Assembly: GCF_004364125.1 (NCBI RefSeq)
Contig: NZ_SNZV01000003.1
Location: 62,001 to 126,000 of the forward strand
Length of the DNA stretch: 64,000 bases
Source: Sphingobacterium paludis
Lineage (GTDB): Bacteria > Bacteroidota > Bacteroidia > Sphingobacteriales > Sphingobacteriaceae
Reading direction: 5' to 3'
Shown: piece after piece, positions 1-8,779 of the stretch
How positions within the stretch are numbered: the stretch's first letter is position 1
Layout of the letters: each line of letters opens with the position of its first letter
The notes under the pieces: model-generated
Database searches by the model: none
What the model was told of the DNA's origin: nothing
The model's input: the letters and a program-made list of their open reading frames with translations, nothing else
Position numbers and translations under genes: made by a program

Positions 1-219
1 GAGAGGGCAAAAACAGACGAAACTAGCGTACAACAGGAAATCAAGACACATAACGCAAGTAAATTAAAGAAGAATTCTATGACAAGATTGATTAGTGCAG
101 TCTTTCGAAAAAAAGTGGCAACCCGTTCATGTGGGTTGAGCACTAAAAACATGAGCCGGGTAAAAACGGAAACAATAAGAATAACAAGATTTATTTCAAT
201 AATAAATTGCATACTATGA
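1..219 (+). CDS. possible 3' end of a gene cut by the window edge
   Basis: Frame 1 is open from the first base to a TGA at 217-219 (72 codons), which is longer than expected by chance in such AT-rich DNA. The encoded tail is very basic and matches no family I recognise. An in-frame ATG lies at 79, so a 46-codon small gene is also possible. A terminator-like hairpin starts 16 nt after the stop, which fits a gene end. Against it, the same stretch holds strong inverted repeats (92-161) that suggest RNA structure rather than coding. No function can be assigned; this is a weak call. Confidence 0.25.
   Translation, partial: ERAKTDETSVQQEIKTHNASKLKKNSMTRLISAVFRKKVATRSCGLSTKNMSRVKTETIRITRFISIINCIL
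92..161. repeat. nested and competing inverted repeats
   Basis: TTAGTGC (92-98) is the perfect complement of GCACTAA (140-146). Inside lie the palindrome TTTCGAAA (103-110) and CAACCC/GGGTTG (119-124/133-138, 8-nt loop). A competing pairing joins ACCCG plus TCATGT (121-132) to ACATGA plus CGGGT (149-161). The pairings are read directly from the sequence; any RNA function is inference. Confidence 0.5.
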
Positions 220-235
220 GCTGTTGAACATTACA

Positions 236-265
236 AAAAGCAAGAACCAAACAATCCTTGCTTTT
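236..265. terminator. probable rho-independent terminator
   Basis: AAAAGCAAG (236-244) pairs with CTTGCTTTT (257-265) over 9 bp with a 12-nt loop. The A and T runs lie in the stem ends, so it could act in both directions. It follows the open frame ending at 219 and also faces the minus-strand candidate gene ending at 349. The stem is AT-rich, so strength is uncertain. Confidence 0.45.
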
Positions 266-348
266 CCTAGCGGCTTAATGGCTTATAGTGCTCCAGCCGT
301 GCGTCCAAGAACGGAAAGTTTTGCCCGAGTCTTTATTCAGAAATATTA

Positions 349-555
349 TCAAATCAACAATGCAATAGCAATGGCTAAGAGCGCGACTAGCGCGTAGTCG
401 GCTGCTCCAACATGATTGATTTTTATTCCCTGATTATATTTATACGCCGTTCGTATTAAAACAACAACGATCACACATACGATTAATCCTGTAGACATAT
501 ATAATTCTGTATTAAATGGTTTCAAAAATGAATTTTTAAAAAGCGTTAAGGGCAT
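349..555 (-). CDS. small two-helix membrane protein, hypothetical
   Basis: A 68-residue product from the ATG at 555, or 49 residues from the ATG at 498. It has two clear hydrophobic stretches: one beginning just after the internal Met (STGLIVCVIVVVL) and one at the C-terminus (YALVALLAIAIALLI) that ends the protein. They are joined by a short polar loop. The shorter start would place the first helix almost at the N-terminus, typical for small inner-membrane proteins. I do not recognise the family and there is no operon partner. An isolated short ORF in an AT-rich region could be fortuitous, but the two well-formed helices favour a real gene. Confidence 0.4.
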   Translation of the reverse strand: MPLTLFKNSFLKPFNTELYMSTGLIVCVIVVVLIRTAYKYNQGIKINHVGAADYALVALLAIAIALLI

Positions 556-705
556 TGACAATGAGTATCGTTGCCTTTATTTGCTTTTTTGTCAAATTCA
601 TGGAAGACAATTCTTATCTTGCTTATTCATAATTCAGTATTTGCGTTTGGCTATTCACACTTCTGCAATCGGGTTTCTGAGATAAAAATCGTTTGTTTTC
701 TATCT

Positions 706-788
706 GCTTCGCTCGTGCGGTAAATCAGTTTACGAAATGTCTTTATTACCAAGCATTTCATTCAACATACCGCACACACAAACCAAGC
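706..788. repeat. nested inverted repeats, possible structured RNA
   Basis: GTGCGGTA (715-722) is the perfect complement of TACCGCAC (768-775). GAAATG (734-739) pairs with CATTTC (754-759) inside it, and GCTT (706-709) can pair with AAGC (785-788) outside. The three stems nest without conflict. It could be a small RNA or the remnant of a mobile element end; no gene is associated. Confidence 0.4.
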
Positions 789-1083
789 AAGGGTTAAACG
801 ACTAAACTCCAATGAACTAAATATAGCGAAAAATAGCAATTAAGTCAATTTATTATCTTATAAGAATTATTTCAACTAAAATAATTCAACATACTTTCTA
901 CTTAATGTTCCGCTAATAAAAATCAACGAAGAAGACAAAAGACATTTTGGTTAACCTAATTAGTCAAAACACGGATGCGAATGATCTTGTTAAATAGCGA
1001 ACCAAAAATTTAATTATAACATTGCCATAAACTTGGCTATTTCAGCTTACGTAATCTTAACGCGCTAAGATCTTAGGATCGAA

Positions 1084-1114
1084 CATTTGCGGCCATTTGC
1101 GGAAGAATTTGCAG
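1084..1114. repeat. short tandem repeats upstream of the M28 gene
   Basis: CATTTGCGG occurs at 1084-1092 and again at 1094-1102, with a degenerate third copy AATTTGCAG at 1106-1114. Spacing of 10 and 12 bp keeps copies on about the same DNA face, as in protein-binding arrays. They lie 115-145 bp upstream of the peptidase start codon. Confidence 0.45.
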
Positions 1115-1228
1115 CTTTCGCATGCGCATCGCGCGCTAGCTTATTAAAGGATCGTAAAAATCTAGTCACAGACTGCCATTTTCCGTAAAAATTAGCGAGA
1201 TTTAAAGCGACAACTAATCAACGCATAC

Positions 1229-2809
1229 ATGATCACACATCAAAAACTACGAATAGCGCTCTGCGCTATGGCTCTCTTTGCTTACGGCAGCTCCTTCGGA
1301 CAGTACGGGCGGCAAGAAGCGCAGCAATTGGACCCTATCGTACAAAAAATTGTTCAAGAAGCTAATGAAAACTCGCAATTAGAAAACCTGGCTTTCCAAT
1401 TACTGGACGTCGTCGGACCACGACTCGTGGGTACCCCCCAAATGAATAAAGCCAATGATTGGGCAGTAAAAACCTTCCAAAGCTGGGGGATTGATGCGGA
1501 GAAACAACAATTCGGCGAATGGCGCGGCTGGGAGCGCGGTATCTCTCATATTGATATGACATCGCCGCGGTTAAAAACACTTGCCGGAACGCAGCTAGCT
1601 TGGAGCCCGAGTACGAAAGGAAAAGCCATCGAGGGTGAAGTAATTGTTTTGCCTACATTTAAAGACTCTGCTGATTTCGTCGCTTGGCTTCCGAAGGTGA
1701 AAGGGAAATATGTCATGACATCGATGTACCAACCAACAGGTCGACCAGATCACGACTGGGAAAAATACGCCCGCCCAGAATCTTTTGAACACATGAAACA
1801 AGAGCGCGATTCGTTGGTTCGCGTGTTCAATGCCAATATCGCCAAAACAGGATATTCTGCTAATTCCATCCCGGCGAAGCTGGAGGAAGCCGGTGCCTTA
1901 GGTGTCCTTTCCAGCTTTTGGTCGCGAGAATTTGGGGCAAATAAGATTTTTGGCGCACGCACCAAAAAAGTGCCTTCTGTCGATATCTCCCTAGAAGATT
2001 ACGGTTTACTCTATCGCTTAGCGCAGAACGGAATTATTCCCAAAGTGAAGATAGAGACCAGCTCGAAAGATCTTGGCACCGTTCCATCTTTCAACACGGT
2101 GGCGCAGATAAAAGGAACCGAGCTACCCAATGAATACGTTATCCTATCTGCCCACTTAGACTCTTGGGAAGGAGGTTCTGGCGCAACAGACAACGGCACA
2201 GGTACACTCGCCATGATGGAGGTTGCGCGCGTGCTTAAAGCGGTATTCCCGAACCCAAAACGTACCATTTTAATCGGACTTTGGGGTAGTGAAGAACAGG
2301 GGCTAAACGGCTCCAGAGCCTTCGTGTTGGATAATCCGGAAATTGTCGAAAAAACACAGGCCGTCTTTAACTTAGATAACGGTACCGGACGCGTAGAAAA
2401 TATCAATGGTTCTGGTTTTGTACATGCTTACGACTTTATTGGTCGCTGGATGCAGGCTGTTCCTAACCACATCACCAAAGATATTAAGACCACGTTTCCT
2501 GGCAATCCTGGCGGCGGCGGCTCTGACCACGCCTCATTTGTGGCTGCTGGAATTCCAGCATTTATGCTCAGCTCATTATCTTGGGGATATTTCAACAATA
2601 CTTGGCACACAAATTTAGATACCTACGATAAGTTGGTGTTTGATGATCTGCGCTATAATGTCATCTTGACTGCTGTAATGGCCTATATGGCTGCACAGGA
2701 GGGTGAGCTCGTGAACCGGGAACAACGGGTGATGCCTACCGGCGGCACTCGCGGAGAAAGCAGCTGGCCTGCGATTCGGCAGCCTAGGCGCTCTGGCGTT
2801 GGCTACTAA
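1229..2809 (+). CDS. M28 family metallopeptidase, secreted
   Basis: A 526-residue zinc aminopeptidase or carboxypeptidase of family M28 (peptidase clan MH), with a signal peptide over about residues 1-24. The middle (about 110-280) looks like an inserted PA-type domain. The catalytic domain (about 295-490) shows the two-zinc ligand set in order: H309 in SAHLDSWEGG, bridging D321 in ATDNGTG, catalytic E355 and ligand E356 in WGSEEQGLNG, D383 in FNLDNGTG, and H460 in NTWHTNLDTYD. All active-site residues are present, so it should be active, probably in the periplasm or on the cell surface trimming peptides for nutrition. It stands alone, convergent with the next gene across a 6-nt gap. Family assignment is firm; the substrate is unknown. 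Confidence 0.93.
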   Translation: MITHQKLRIALCAMALFAYGSSFGQYGRQEAQQLDPIVQKIVQEANENSQLENLAFQLLDVVGPRLVGTPQMNKANDWAVKTFQSWGIDAEKQQFGEWRGWERGISHIDMTSPRLKTLAGTQLAWSPSTKGKAIEGEVIVLPTFKDSADFVAWLPKVKGKYVMTSMYQPTGRPDHDWEKYARPESFEHMKQERDSLVRVFNANIAKTGYSANSIPAKLEEAGALGVLSSFWSREFGANKIFGARTKKVPSVDISLEDYGLLYRLAQNGIIPKVKIETSSKDLGTVPSFNTVAQIKGTELPNEYVILSAHLDSWEGGSGATDNGTGTLAMMEVARVLKAVFPNPKRTILIGLWGSEEQGLNGSRAFVLDNPEIVEKTQAVFNLDNGTGRVENINGSGFVHAYDFIGRWMQAVPNHITKDIKTTFPGNPGGGGSDHASFVAAGIPAFMLSSLSWGYFNNTWHTNLDTYDKLVFDDLRYNVILTAVMAYMAAQEGELVNREQRVMPTGGTRGESSWPAIRQPRRSGVGY

Positions 2810-2815
2810 ACAATA

Positions 2816-3859
2816 TTACTGCCTATCTTCTAACTGCGCCTTTCTTAACGAGAGGCGCTTGTTGGTTTTATAGACCTTGACCGCAATCAAAAAATAGGCT
2901 AATAACAAGGGGCCATACACCAACCCCATGATCCCAAACAACGGTAGGCCGATAATGACACCCACAACGGTAATGAGGGGATGTATATCACCTACTTTCT
3001 TATTGATGATAAAGCGCAACACATTATCGATATTGATCACAAGGCCAAAGCCCCAGACGAGCAGGCCAACTGCTTGCCAGGTCTGCCCTTGCGAAAGAAG
3101 GATCAATGCGGCGGGCACAAAAATCAGCGGCGGCCCCAGCAAAGGAACAAACGATAATATAGCGCAGATCACGCCCCAGAAGAGCGCATCGCGCACACCA
3201 AAAATCCAAAAGCCCAAGGCTAGACATCCGCCCTGCACAATAGCGATAACCGTTTGCCCTACAATATTGGAGTATGTTATATTTTTCAGTTCCGTACCAA
3301 AGACAGACGCTTGCTGCTCATCAAAAGGCATATAGTGAATAACACCTCGCTCAAAACCCCGATAATTCACAAACAAGAAATACAAGATGAAATACATGAC
3401 CGTGATTTCGATAAACACATTGGCCGCGCCGCCCAATACGGATGTTAATAAGGTGCCGAAGAATGCCGCACTCGCTTCAATTTGCTCTTTGACCAGATCA
3501 GGTTTGCCAAGCTTATCGCCAGCGAAATCATTGATCGCATCGATCATTTGGTTGATCCAAGCCGGATCTTGTTGCAGCTGCATGGCCTTCTTCACCAACA
3601 TGCTTCCTATGCCAAAAAAAGGGAGAACAATGATGAAGATCGAGGCGAGGATAATGATCACCGCCGAGAGGGGCTTTGGCCAACGCCATTGCTCTATCAG
3701 AAAGATATTGAGCTTTCTAAACAGCGTATACATCACTAACGTACCTAGAAAGGCGCCGTATATCCCCCGTGTGGCGTAAAGCAAAATTAAACCCAACGCG
3801 ATAACGATAAGGAGGATAATAATATTACGCTCTTTTTGGGAAAATACCGGATGATTCAT
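2816..3859 (-). CDS. AI-2E family transporter (PerM/TqsA-like permease)
   Basis: A 347-residue polytopic inner-membrane protein with about eight hydrophobic helices. The family's two signatures are visible: a Pro/Gly-rich helix (FVPLLGPPLIFVP, near residues 235-250) and the C-terminal block with HPLITVVGVIIGLPLFGIMG and GPLLLAYF. Members have been linked to autoinducer-2 export, Na+/H+ antiport and other efflux; the true substrate here cannot be read from sequence. Length is normal. It is followed on the same strand by nothing related; the crotonase gene lies 36 nt upstream and may be co-transcribed. Confidence 0.88.
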   Translation of the reverse strand: MNHPVFSQKERNIIILLIVIALGLILLYATRGIYGAFLGTLVMYTLFRKLNIFLIEQWRWPKPLSAVIIILASIFIIVLPFFGIGSMLVKKAMQLQQDPAWINQMIDAINDFAGDKLGKPDLVKEQIEASAAFFGTLLTSVLGGAANVFIEITVMYFILYFLFVNYRGFERGVIHYMPFDEQQASVFGTELKNITYSNIVGQTVIAIVQGGCLALGFWIFGVRDALFWGVICAILSFVPLLGPPLIFVPAALILLSQGQTWQAVGLLVWGFGLVINIDNVLRFIINKKVGDIHPLITVVGVIIGLPLFGIMGLVYGPLLLAYFLIAVKVYKTNKRLSLRKAQLEDRQ

Positions 3860-3895
3860 ATAGTTAATAGCTCTATCAACTATAGGAACAAACGC

Positions 3896-4672
3896 TTAAA
3901 AGTTTGGTTTTCGCTTTTCGAGAAATGCGGAGACGCCCTCTTCAAAATCAGCAGTAGAAAACGCTGCGCCAAAGGCATGGATCTCCGCTTGATATCCATC
4001 TTCGGGTTTTGCTAAACCGATATTAACAGCGCTAATAGCTGCCGCCGCAGCCGTCGACGATTTTGCATAGATCTTCTTTAAAAGCTGCTCGCAGGTGGAG
4101 AGCAACTCCTCTTGAGCAACAACATAGTTGACCAGCCCCCACTGCAGCGCATCCGCTGCAGAAATCATTTCTCCCGTCAGCATCATTTCCAAAGCTTTGC
4201 CCCTTCCCACGAGTTGCGGTAGTCGTTGCGTGCCGCCATATCCCGGGATCAACCCTAATGATACCTCCGGAAGTCCCATTTTCGCCGTATCGTTGGCAAC
4301 ACGAATATGGCAAGCTAAAGCCAGCTCGAGTCCACCACCTAGCGCAAATCCATTTATCGCTGCGATAACAGGCTTCGGAAAATTGTACAGCACATCCATG
4401 ACTTCACGGTGGCCCCAAGCGGCTAGTTCACGAGCATCATCTTCGGAAAGATCACGAAATTCAGCAATATCGGCTCCGGCAACAAAAGCTTTATCACCAG
4501 CACCGGTTAAGATAATTCCCCTTACCTGTTTATCGTCCTTAAGCCGTTGCAAAATCGATGATAGCTCCACCAAAGTCGCTCGGTTCAACGCATTTAATTT
4601 CGCCGGTCTATTGATCGTCAGATAAGCGGTATGATTCGGAATATCTATTAAAAAATTAGTCGATTGTTCCAT
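3896..4672 (-). CDS. enoyl-CoA hydratase/isomerase (crotonase family)
   Basis: A 258-residue cytoplasmic crotonase. It should hydrate 2-enoyl-CoA thioesters in fatty-acid or amino-acid degradation. The oxyanion-hole regions (FVAGADIAEF near 63-72 and NGFALGGGLE near 107-116) are intact. Both acid/base glutamates of true hydratases are present, E116 (GGGLELALA) and E136 (GLPEVSLGLIPG), spaced 20 residues as in rat crotonase. I chose the ATG at 4672 because it starts right at the conserved N-terminus and avoids overlapping the upstream gene, whose stop is at 4677; an upstream in-frame ATG at 4723 would overlap it. The precise acyl substrate is not determinable. Confidence 0.9.
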   Translation of the reverse strand: MEQSTNFLIDIPNHTAYLTINRPAKLNALNRATLVELSSILQRLKDDKQVRGIILTGAGDKAFVAGADIAEFRDLSEDDARELAAWGHREVMDVLYNFPKPVIAAINGFALGGGLELALACHIRVANDTAKMGLPEVSLGLIPGYGGTQRLPQLVGRGKALEMMLTGEMISAADALQWGLVNYVVAQEELLSTCEQLLKKIYAKSSTAAAAAISAVNIGLAKPEDGYQAEIHAFGAAFSTADFEEGVSAFLEKRKPNF

Positions 4673-4676
4673 TCGT

Positions 4677-7205
4677 TTAAAAATTAAAGTGCACACTAAC
4701 GCGGTAAGCATCGCGCTGCACATCCGGTAAATCTAAATAGTTAAGGCGCTTTATATACTCAACGCGTAAGATGCGAAAGATATTATCAATACCCACTTTT
4801 CCTTCCCAATATGGCGACCTGTCCATCACATGCGTCAATGTTTGTCCTTCTGCATTTTGATCAAATCGAATGACCTCGTCGCTTACATAAGGATTGTTAT
4901 TATCCATCAAACTTCCATAAAACATCTTCACCCCCCAGATCTCCCGCAGGTTTAGCCGTTTGATCAATGGAATTTTATTAAAGATAAATCCTTCCAATTT
5001 ATGCTCTAACGATAGTCTAACGTATTCATCCGCGACGAATTCTGTACTGCGCATCAACGTAAAATCAATCACGTGCCGATCTTCTTCCCGAAAGACATCT
5101 GGGATTTCCAACAAGGGATAAGGAAGCGTGCCCCAGATCTTTCCTCCGGCCAATGTGAAATCGGCAAACCCCAGCTGCTTTAAGAAAAATCGCTTAGACA
5201 CGGATGCCCGTAGCGCATCAAAAGCATAATCGCCACCACGGAAGCCATCCAGTCCCCGATTGTACTGCAGGTTAAAAACCGGATACTTCTCAATGATCGT
5301 ATTACGCGACAGGTTTCGGTAGTAAAACTTTTCATTCGGCGCCCAGCGCAAGATAAACTGTAATTCATTGGTGTTAATCTGGGGCATAGGTGTGGCTTGG
5401 TCAGCCGACGATATAAACCGCAAATCACCAATCGCGCGACGCTGATGATGAATAACAGAGCTGGATAAACTGACGTGATTCCCAAATTCGATCAAATGCG
5501 TGATTTGATAAGCATCAGTATCCATCCATTTTGTCGGACGATTTCTACGGATGGATTGGAAAAAACTATCGCCTTTTCTAAAACCAAGGTTTCTACCCGG
5601 ATCAAATATATCATGCTGCACGGCAGCCTGTATATAGTGGGCTGGAAACTTAGCTACAGATTCACCATTCAGCGATAGCGTGGGGCGTACAAAATACTTC
5701 AATTCACCGTCCCGCATGCCATAGGCTAGGTAGCCCTCTATAAATAGCTTCTCCGAAAAGGCAGCTGTCGTTCTACCGCCAATGCGTATACGGTTCCCCT
5801 CAATATTATTGCGGGAGTAAAGGTATTCCAAAGGGCCGAACTCTACAGGGCCAACCGGATAATAGCCTAAGCCCAGTAAATAGCCTATCGCCAGCATCGT
5901 CTTAAACGTCCTGTTGTTATTGAGCGAATCGATATTGCTGTATACCCGACCTTCGACAGGTGAAAGCTGTATCGGCCGCTGTTGGGCAACCAAGGCATCA
6001 TTTTCCTTCGCGGAGGGTAGAATCTCCGTTGGAGCGCCAGCAAAAACATCGTCGGCAAGCACTGGAGAAAAATCATAATCGTAATTCAGGGACGATTTAC
6101 GGCCATAGACCGCATCTCTTCTGTCCGTTCCGAAAACGATACTAACATTGCTTCTTTCCAGAAACATAAATTGCTGCTCATTCGGGCGGTATACCAATTC
6201 GATTTCGACATCATTGACCCAATTGAGGTTCGATTCCTTATTTGTATGCAACTCGGCAAGCCGCACGGCAAAGCGGTCGTCCATCGTAATCTGCAACTTA
6301 CCGCTCAGCAACAGATCCGTCTTATTCCGTGGTTCAAATGCTAACTCAATAAAACGCCCGTCTGCGGTCTGAACCGTATCCGTGATATAGTACTTATAAA
6401 ATACAGGAGCGTTGTTTGCAATGGGGCTTAAAAACAACTTGTTGATCATAAAGATATTCTCATCATATATCTCTACATCTTGAAAAAGATATGATAGATA
6501 GGACTGAATATTATGATTATTGATGTAACGCGGATCGAAATCAGTCTGTTTGATAGATTTCACCCGTTTCTTAAAGGCTTTCGGATTATTTTTCGAATAA
6601 ACATCGCTGAGCTGCTCTTGCATAAAAATAGTGAGCAACTTTTTCCCGGGTACCGTGATCGTGTCCACATTGTCAAAAACGAAGCCTATAGGCCCCAACC
6701 CCTTTTTATAGCCTTGAGGTGGGTTGACCATCCCGAATTGCAACTTGTCGTATTGCTTAAAGGCGAGAGGCGCTTGATTCTCTAAGCGATTGATCCGCTT
6801 GTTTTTTATCACCTGTTGAATGAGGTCCACCGCTGGATTGCGGTTTTTGTATTTTACTTTTCGCGATATTTCGACGGCATCTATGACCTGTTCGTTATTC
6901 TCCAGCGCAACGCTAAGCGTTCCTTGAGCAGCTTTGTAATCAATGATTTCATCTTTATATCCAATAGCTGAAACAAGAAGCTGAAACGGAGGCTTCCTAT
7001 TTGTTATCAATTTAAACCGGCCGTTGGCATCGCAGGATGTACCCTCCGCTGAGCCAATAATCGCAATGCTTGCCAATGGTATTTTATGCGCGTTACGCTT
7101 ATCAGCCACTACCCCTTCGATCGTGCGTTGCGCCTTCACCTGCCCAACACACAAGCATAATGAAAACAAACACAAGACAACCGCTAACAACCTGTATATC
7201 CGCAT
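4677..7205 (-). CDS. DUF5686 / carboxypeptidase-regulatory-like outer-membrane protein
   Basis: An 842-residue exported protein. A signal peptide (about residues 1-26, ending VGQVKAQ) is followed by a CarboxypepD_reg-like beta-sandwich (about 26-110; EGVVADKRNAHKIPLASIAI) of the kind found at the front of many Bacteroidota TonB-linked proteins, then the large DUF5686 region. The C-terminal half has alternating aromatic beta-strand patterns and ends in YRVSVHFNF, a terminal Phe typical of outer-membrane barrels. I infer an outer-membrane beta-barrel of unknown role. The ATG at 7205 was chosen because it begins the signal peptide. The gene follows the nuo terminator on the same strand. Confidence 0.82.
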   Translation of the reverse strand: MRIYRLLAVVLCLFSLCLCVGQVKAQRTIEGVVADKRNAHKIPLASIAIIGSAEGTSCDANGRFKLITNRKPPFQLLVSAIGYKDEIIDYKAAQGTLSVALENNEQVIDAVEISRKVKYKNRNPAVDLIQQVIKNKRINRLENQAPLAFKQYDKLQFGMVNPPQGYKKGLGPIGFVFDNVDTITVPGKKLLTIFMQEQLSDVYSKNNPKAFKKRVKSIKQTDFDPRYINNHNIQSYLSYLFQDVEIYDENIFMINKLFLSPIANNAPVFYKYYITDTVQTADGRFIELAFEPRNKTDLLLSGKLQITMDDRFAVRLAELHTNKESNLNWVNDVEIELVYRPNEQQFMFLERSNVSIVFGTDRRDAVYGRKSSLNYDYDFSPVLADDVFAGAPTEILPSAKENDALVAQQRPIQLSPVEGRVYSNIDSLNNNRTFKTMLAIGYLLGLGYYPVGPVEFGPLEYLYSRNNIEGNRIRIGGRTTAAFSEKLFIEGYLAYGMRDGELKYFVRPTLSLNGESVAKFPAHYIQAAVQHDIFDPGRNLGFRKGDSFFQSIRRNRPTKWMDTDAYQITHLIEFGNHVSLSSSVIHHQRRAIGDLRFISSADQATPMPQINTNELQFILRWAPNEKFYYRNLSRNTIIEKYPVFNLQYNRGLDGFRGGDYAFDALRASVSKRFFLKQLGFADFTLAGGKIWGTLPYPLLEIPDVFREEDRHVIDFTLMRSTEFVADEYVRLSLEHKLEGFIFNKIPLIKRLNLREIWGVKMFYGSLMDNNNPYVSDEVIRFDQNAEGQTLTHVMDRSPYWEGKVGIDNIFRILRVEYIKRLNYLDLPDVQRDAYRVSVHFNF

Positions 7206-7302
7206 AATTAAAAGTGACCCCGTATAAAGATACAATTTGTAATATAAGATAGAAATGAAATTGGAAAAAACAGATGAAAACTAAATCGCAATCCCTATAG
7301 CA

Positions 7303-7326
7303 TAAAAAAGCTCACCAGAGTGAGCT
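7303..7326 (-). terminator. rho-independent terminator of the nuo operon
   Basis: On the minus strand AGCTCAC pairs with GTGAGCT (7 bp, 4-nt loop; 7309-7326) followed at once by a run of six T. It sits about 55 nt after the nuoN stop and before the next minus-strand gene. Confidence 0.85.
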
Positions 7327-7379
7327 AAGATCTTGCGTAAGCGTACTTACTTTTCCATATATCCTGTGTGCAAATTTTG

Positions 7380-8765
7380 CTAAATCAAGCCAATGATAAC
7401 ATCTGGATAAACGCCGAATACAATAGTAAGCACGGCAGCTATGCCCAATACTATCGTATAGCTGTTTGATATCATTATACGGTCTGCTGGTTCTTCGTGC
7501 CCACGCTTAAAATACATATTCACCACCACATGCAAGTAATAGTAAACGGCTATTGCTGCGTTGATCACAGCAATAATTAATAACATGATATTATAATTGC
7601 CCATTACGTTGTTGAACATCATAAATTTACCAATAAATCCAGCCGTTAGCGGCACGCCAGCGAGGGAAAGCATGGCCACCGTCAATACCAATGCTAGGAG
7701 GGGCTCTCGTTTCGCCAAGCCGTTGAACGACTCAAATTGCTCCGATCCCGTTTTCCGCTTCACCAAAATCAAAGCTCCAAAGGCAATGACCGAAGCGAAG
7801 CAATACGCCACAGCATACATCAATATACTCGATGCAGAAGCCGGCCCTATCGACACGATTGCAAAGAGCATATAGCCGGCATGCGAAATGCTTGAATACG
7901 CCATCATTCGTTTAAAGCTTACCTGCAGCAAAGCTGTTATATTACCTATAGATAGTGTAATGATCGTAATCATGAGCAGGACAGGCGTCCAGAATTCACT
8001 GACAGGAACCATGACCATGCTGAAAAGACGAAAGAAACCAACAAATGAAGCTACTTTAACGACCGTGCTCATAAAGGTCGTTATTAATATCGGAGCGCCA
8101 TCATACACATCTGGCGTCCAAAAATGGAAAGGAGCCGCTCCCACTTTAAAACATAAACCGCAAAGCATCAGCAATACACCTGCGTAAAACAACGGGGATA
8201 TAGCGGTGGATGACATCACATATTCCCGAAGGCCACTTAAGTCAAATGTTCCGGCCGCACCATAAATGAGTGTAATGCCAAACAATAGAAAGCCGGTCGA
8301 AAAAGCACCCATCAAGAAATACTTAAGCGCCGCTTCGTTCGAAGCAAAATCACTTTTTCGTATCCCGACCAAAATATAGAGAGCCACGGACATAATTTCA
8401 ATGCCCACGAACAGCATGGCAAAATTGTGGTACGCCGCCACCAATAAAGCGCCCATCAGCGAAAAGACGATTAAACAATAGTATTCGGCAATATTGTCGC
8501 TGATACTTCGGAAGTATTCTTTTGAAAGAAGCAAAATCAAAACTGTCACGATAATCAGCAAAGCTGAAAATGCAATAGCATAGCGGTCAAATATTACCAT
8601 GCCGTGATAGAGTGCCGTAGCATCCTTCGTCCATAGCGACAATGAAAATCCAAGTGCGACTAGAAGGCCAATGATCGTGGTTGGCAGTAGCGCTTGTTTA
8701 GCCTTGTAGAGTCCGAGATATAGTAATAGTATTCCTAATATACCCAATGTAATTATCGCTCCCAT
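7380..8765 (-). CDS. nuoN: NADH-quinone oxidoreductase subunit N
   Basis: A 461-residue antiporter-like proton-pumping subunit of complex I in the inner membrane, with about 14 helices. The antiporter core motif is present (KVGAAPFHFWTPDVYDGAP, near residues 205-225), including the helix-7-region lysine and the FHFW..D..DGAP signature specific to NuoN. The glutamate after VGIE (about residue 118) matches the conserved membrane Glu of the family. It is the last gene of the operon, 14 nt after nuoM, and is followed by a strong terminator. Length is normal. Confidence 0.96.
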   Translation of the reverse strand: MGAIITLGILGILLLYLGLYKAKQALLPTTIIGLLVALGFSLSLWTKDATALYHGMVIFDRYAIAFSALLIIVTVLILLLSKEYFRSISDNIAEYYCLIVFSLMGALLVAAYHNFAMLFVGIEIMSVALYILVGIRKSDFASNEAALKYFLMGAFSTGFLLFGITLIYGAAGTFDLSGLREYVMSSTAISPLFYAGVLLMLCGLCFKVGAAPFHFWTPDVYDGAPILITTFMSTVVKVASFVGFFRLFSMVMVPVSEFWTPVLLMITIITLSIGNITALLQVSFKRMMAYSSISHAGYMLFAIVSIGPASASSILMYAVAYCFASVIAFGALILVKRKTGSEQFESFNGLAKREPLLALVLTVAMLSLAGVPLTAGFIGKFMMFNNVMGNYNIMLLIIAVINAAIAVYYYLHVVVNMYFKRGHEEPADRIMISNSYTIVLGIAAVLTIVFGVYPDVIIGLI

Positions 8766-8779
8766 AGTACGTTCAATCG

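Larger units (their letters stand above)
556..1228. other. long AT-rich non-coding stretch
   Basis: About 670 nt with no convincing gene on either strand. It contains nested inverted repeats (706-788) and short tandem repeats (1084-1114), listed separately, plus a palindrome GGTTAACC near 950. It must hold the promoter of the M28 peptidase gene at 1229, but I see no clean TAnnTTTG element. Confidence 0.6.

Noticed and set aside
2011..2406. 131-residue minus-strand frame inside the M28 gene
   Set aside because: Shadow of a confidently identified coding frame with intact catalytic residues.
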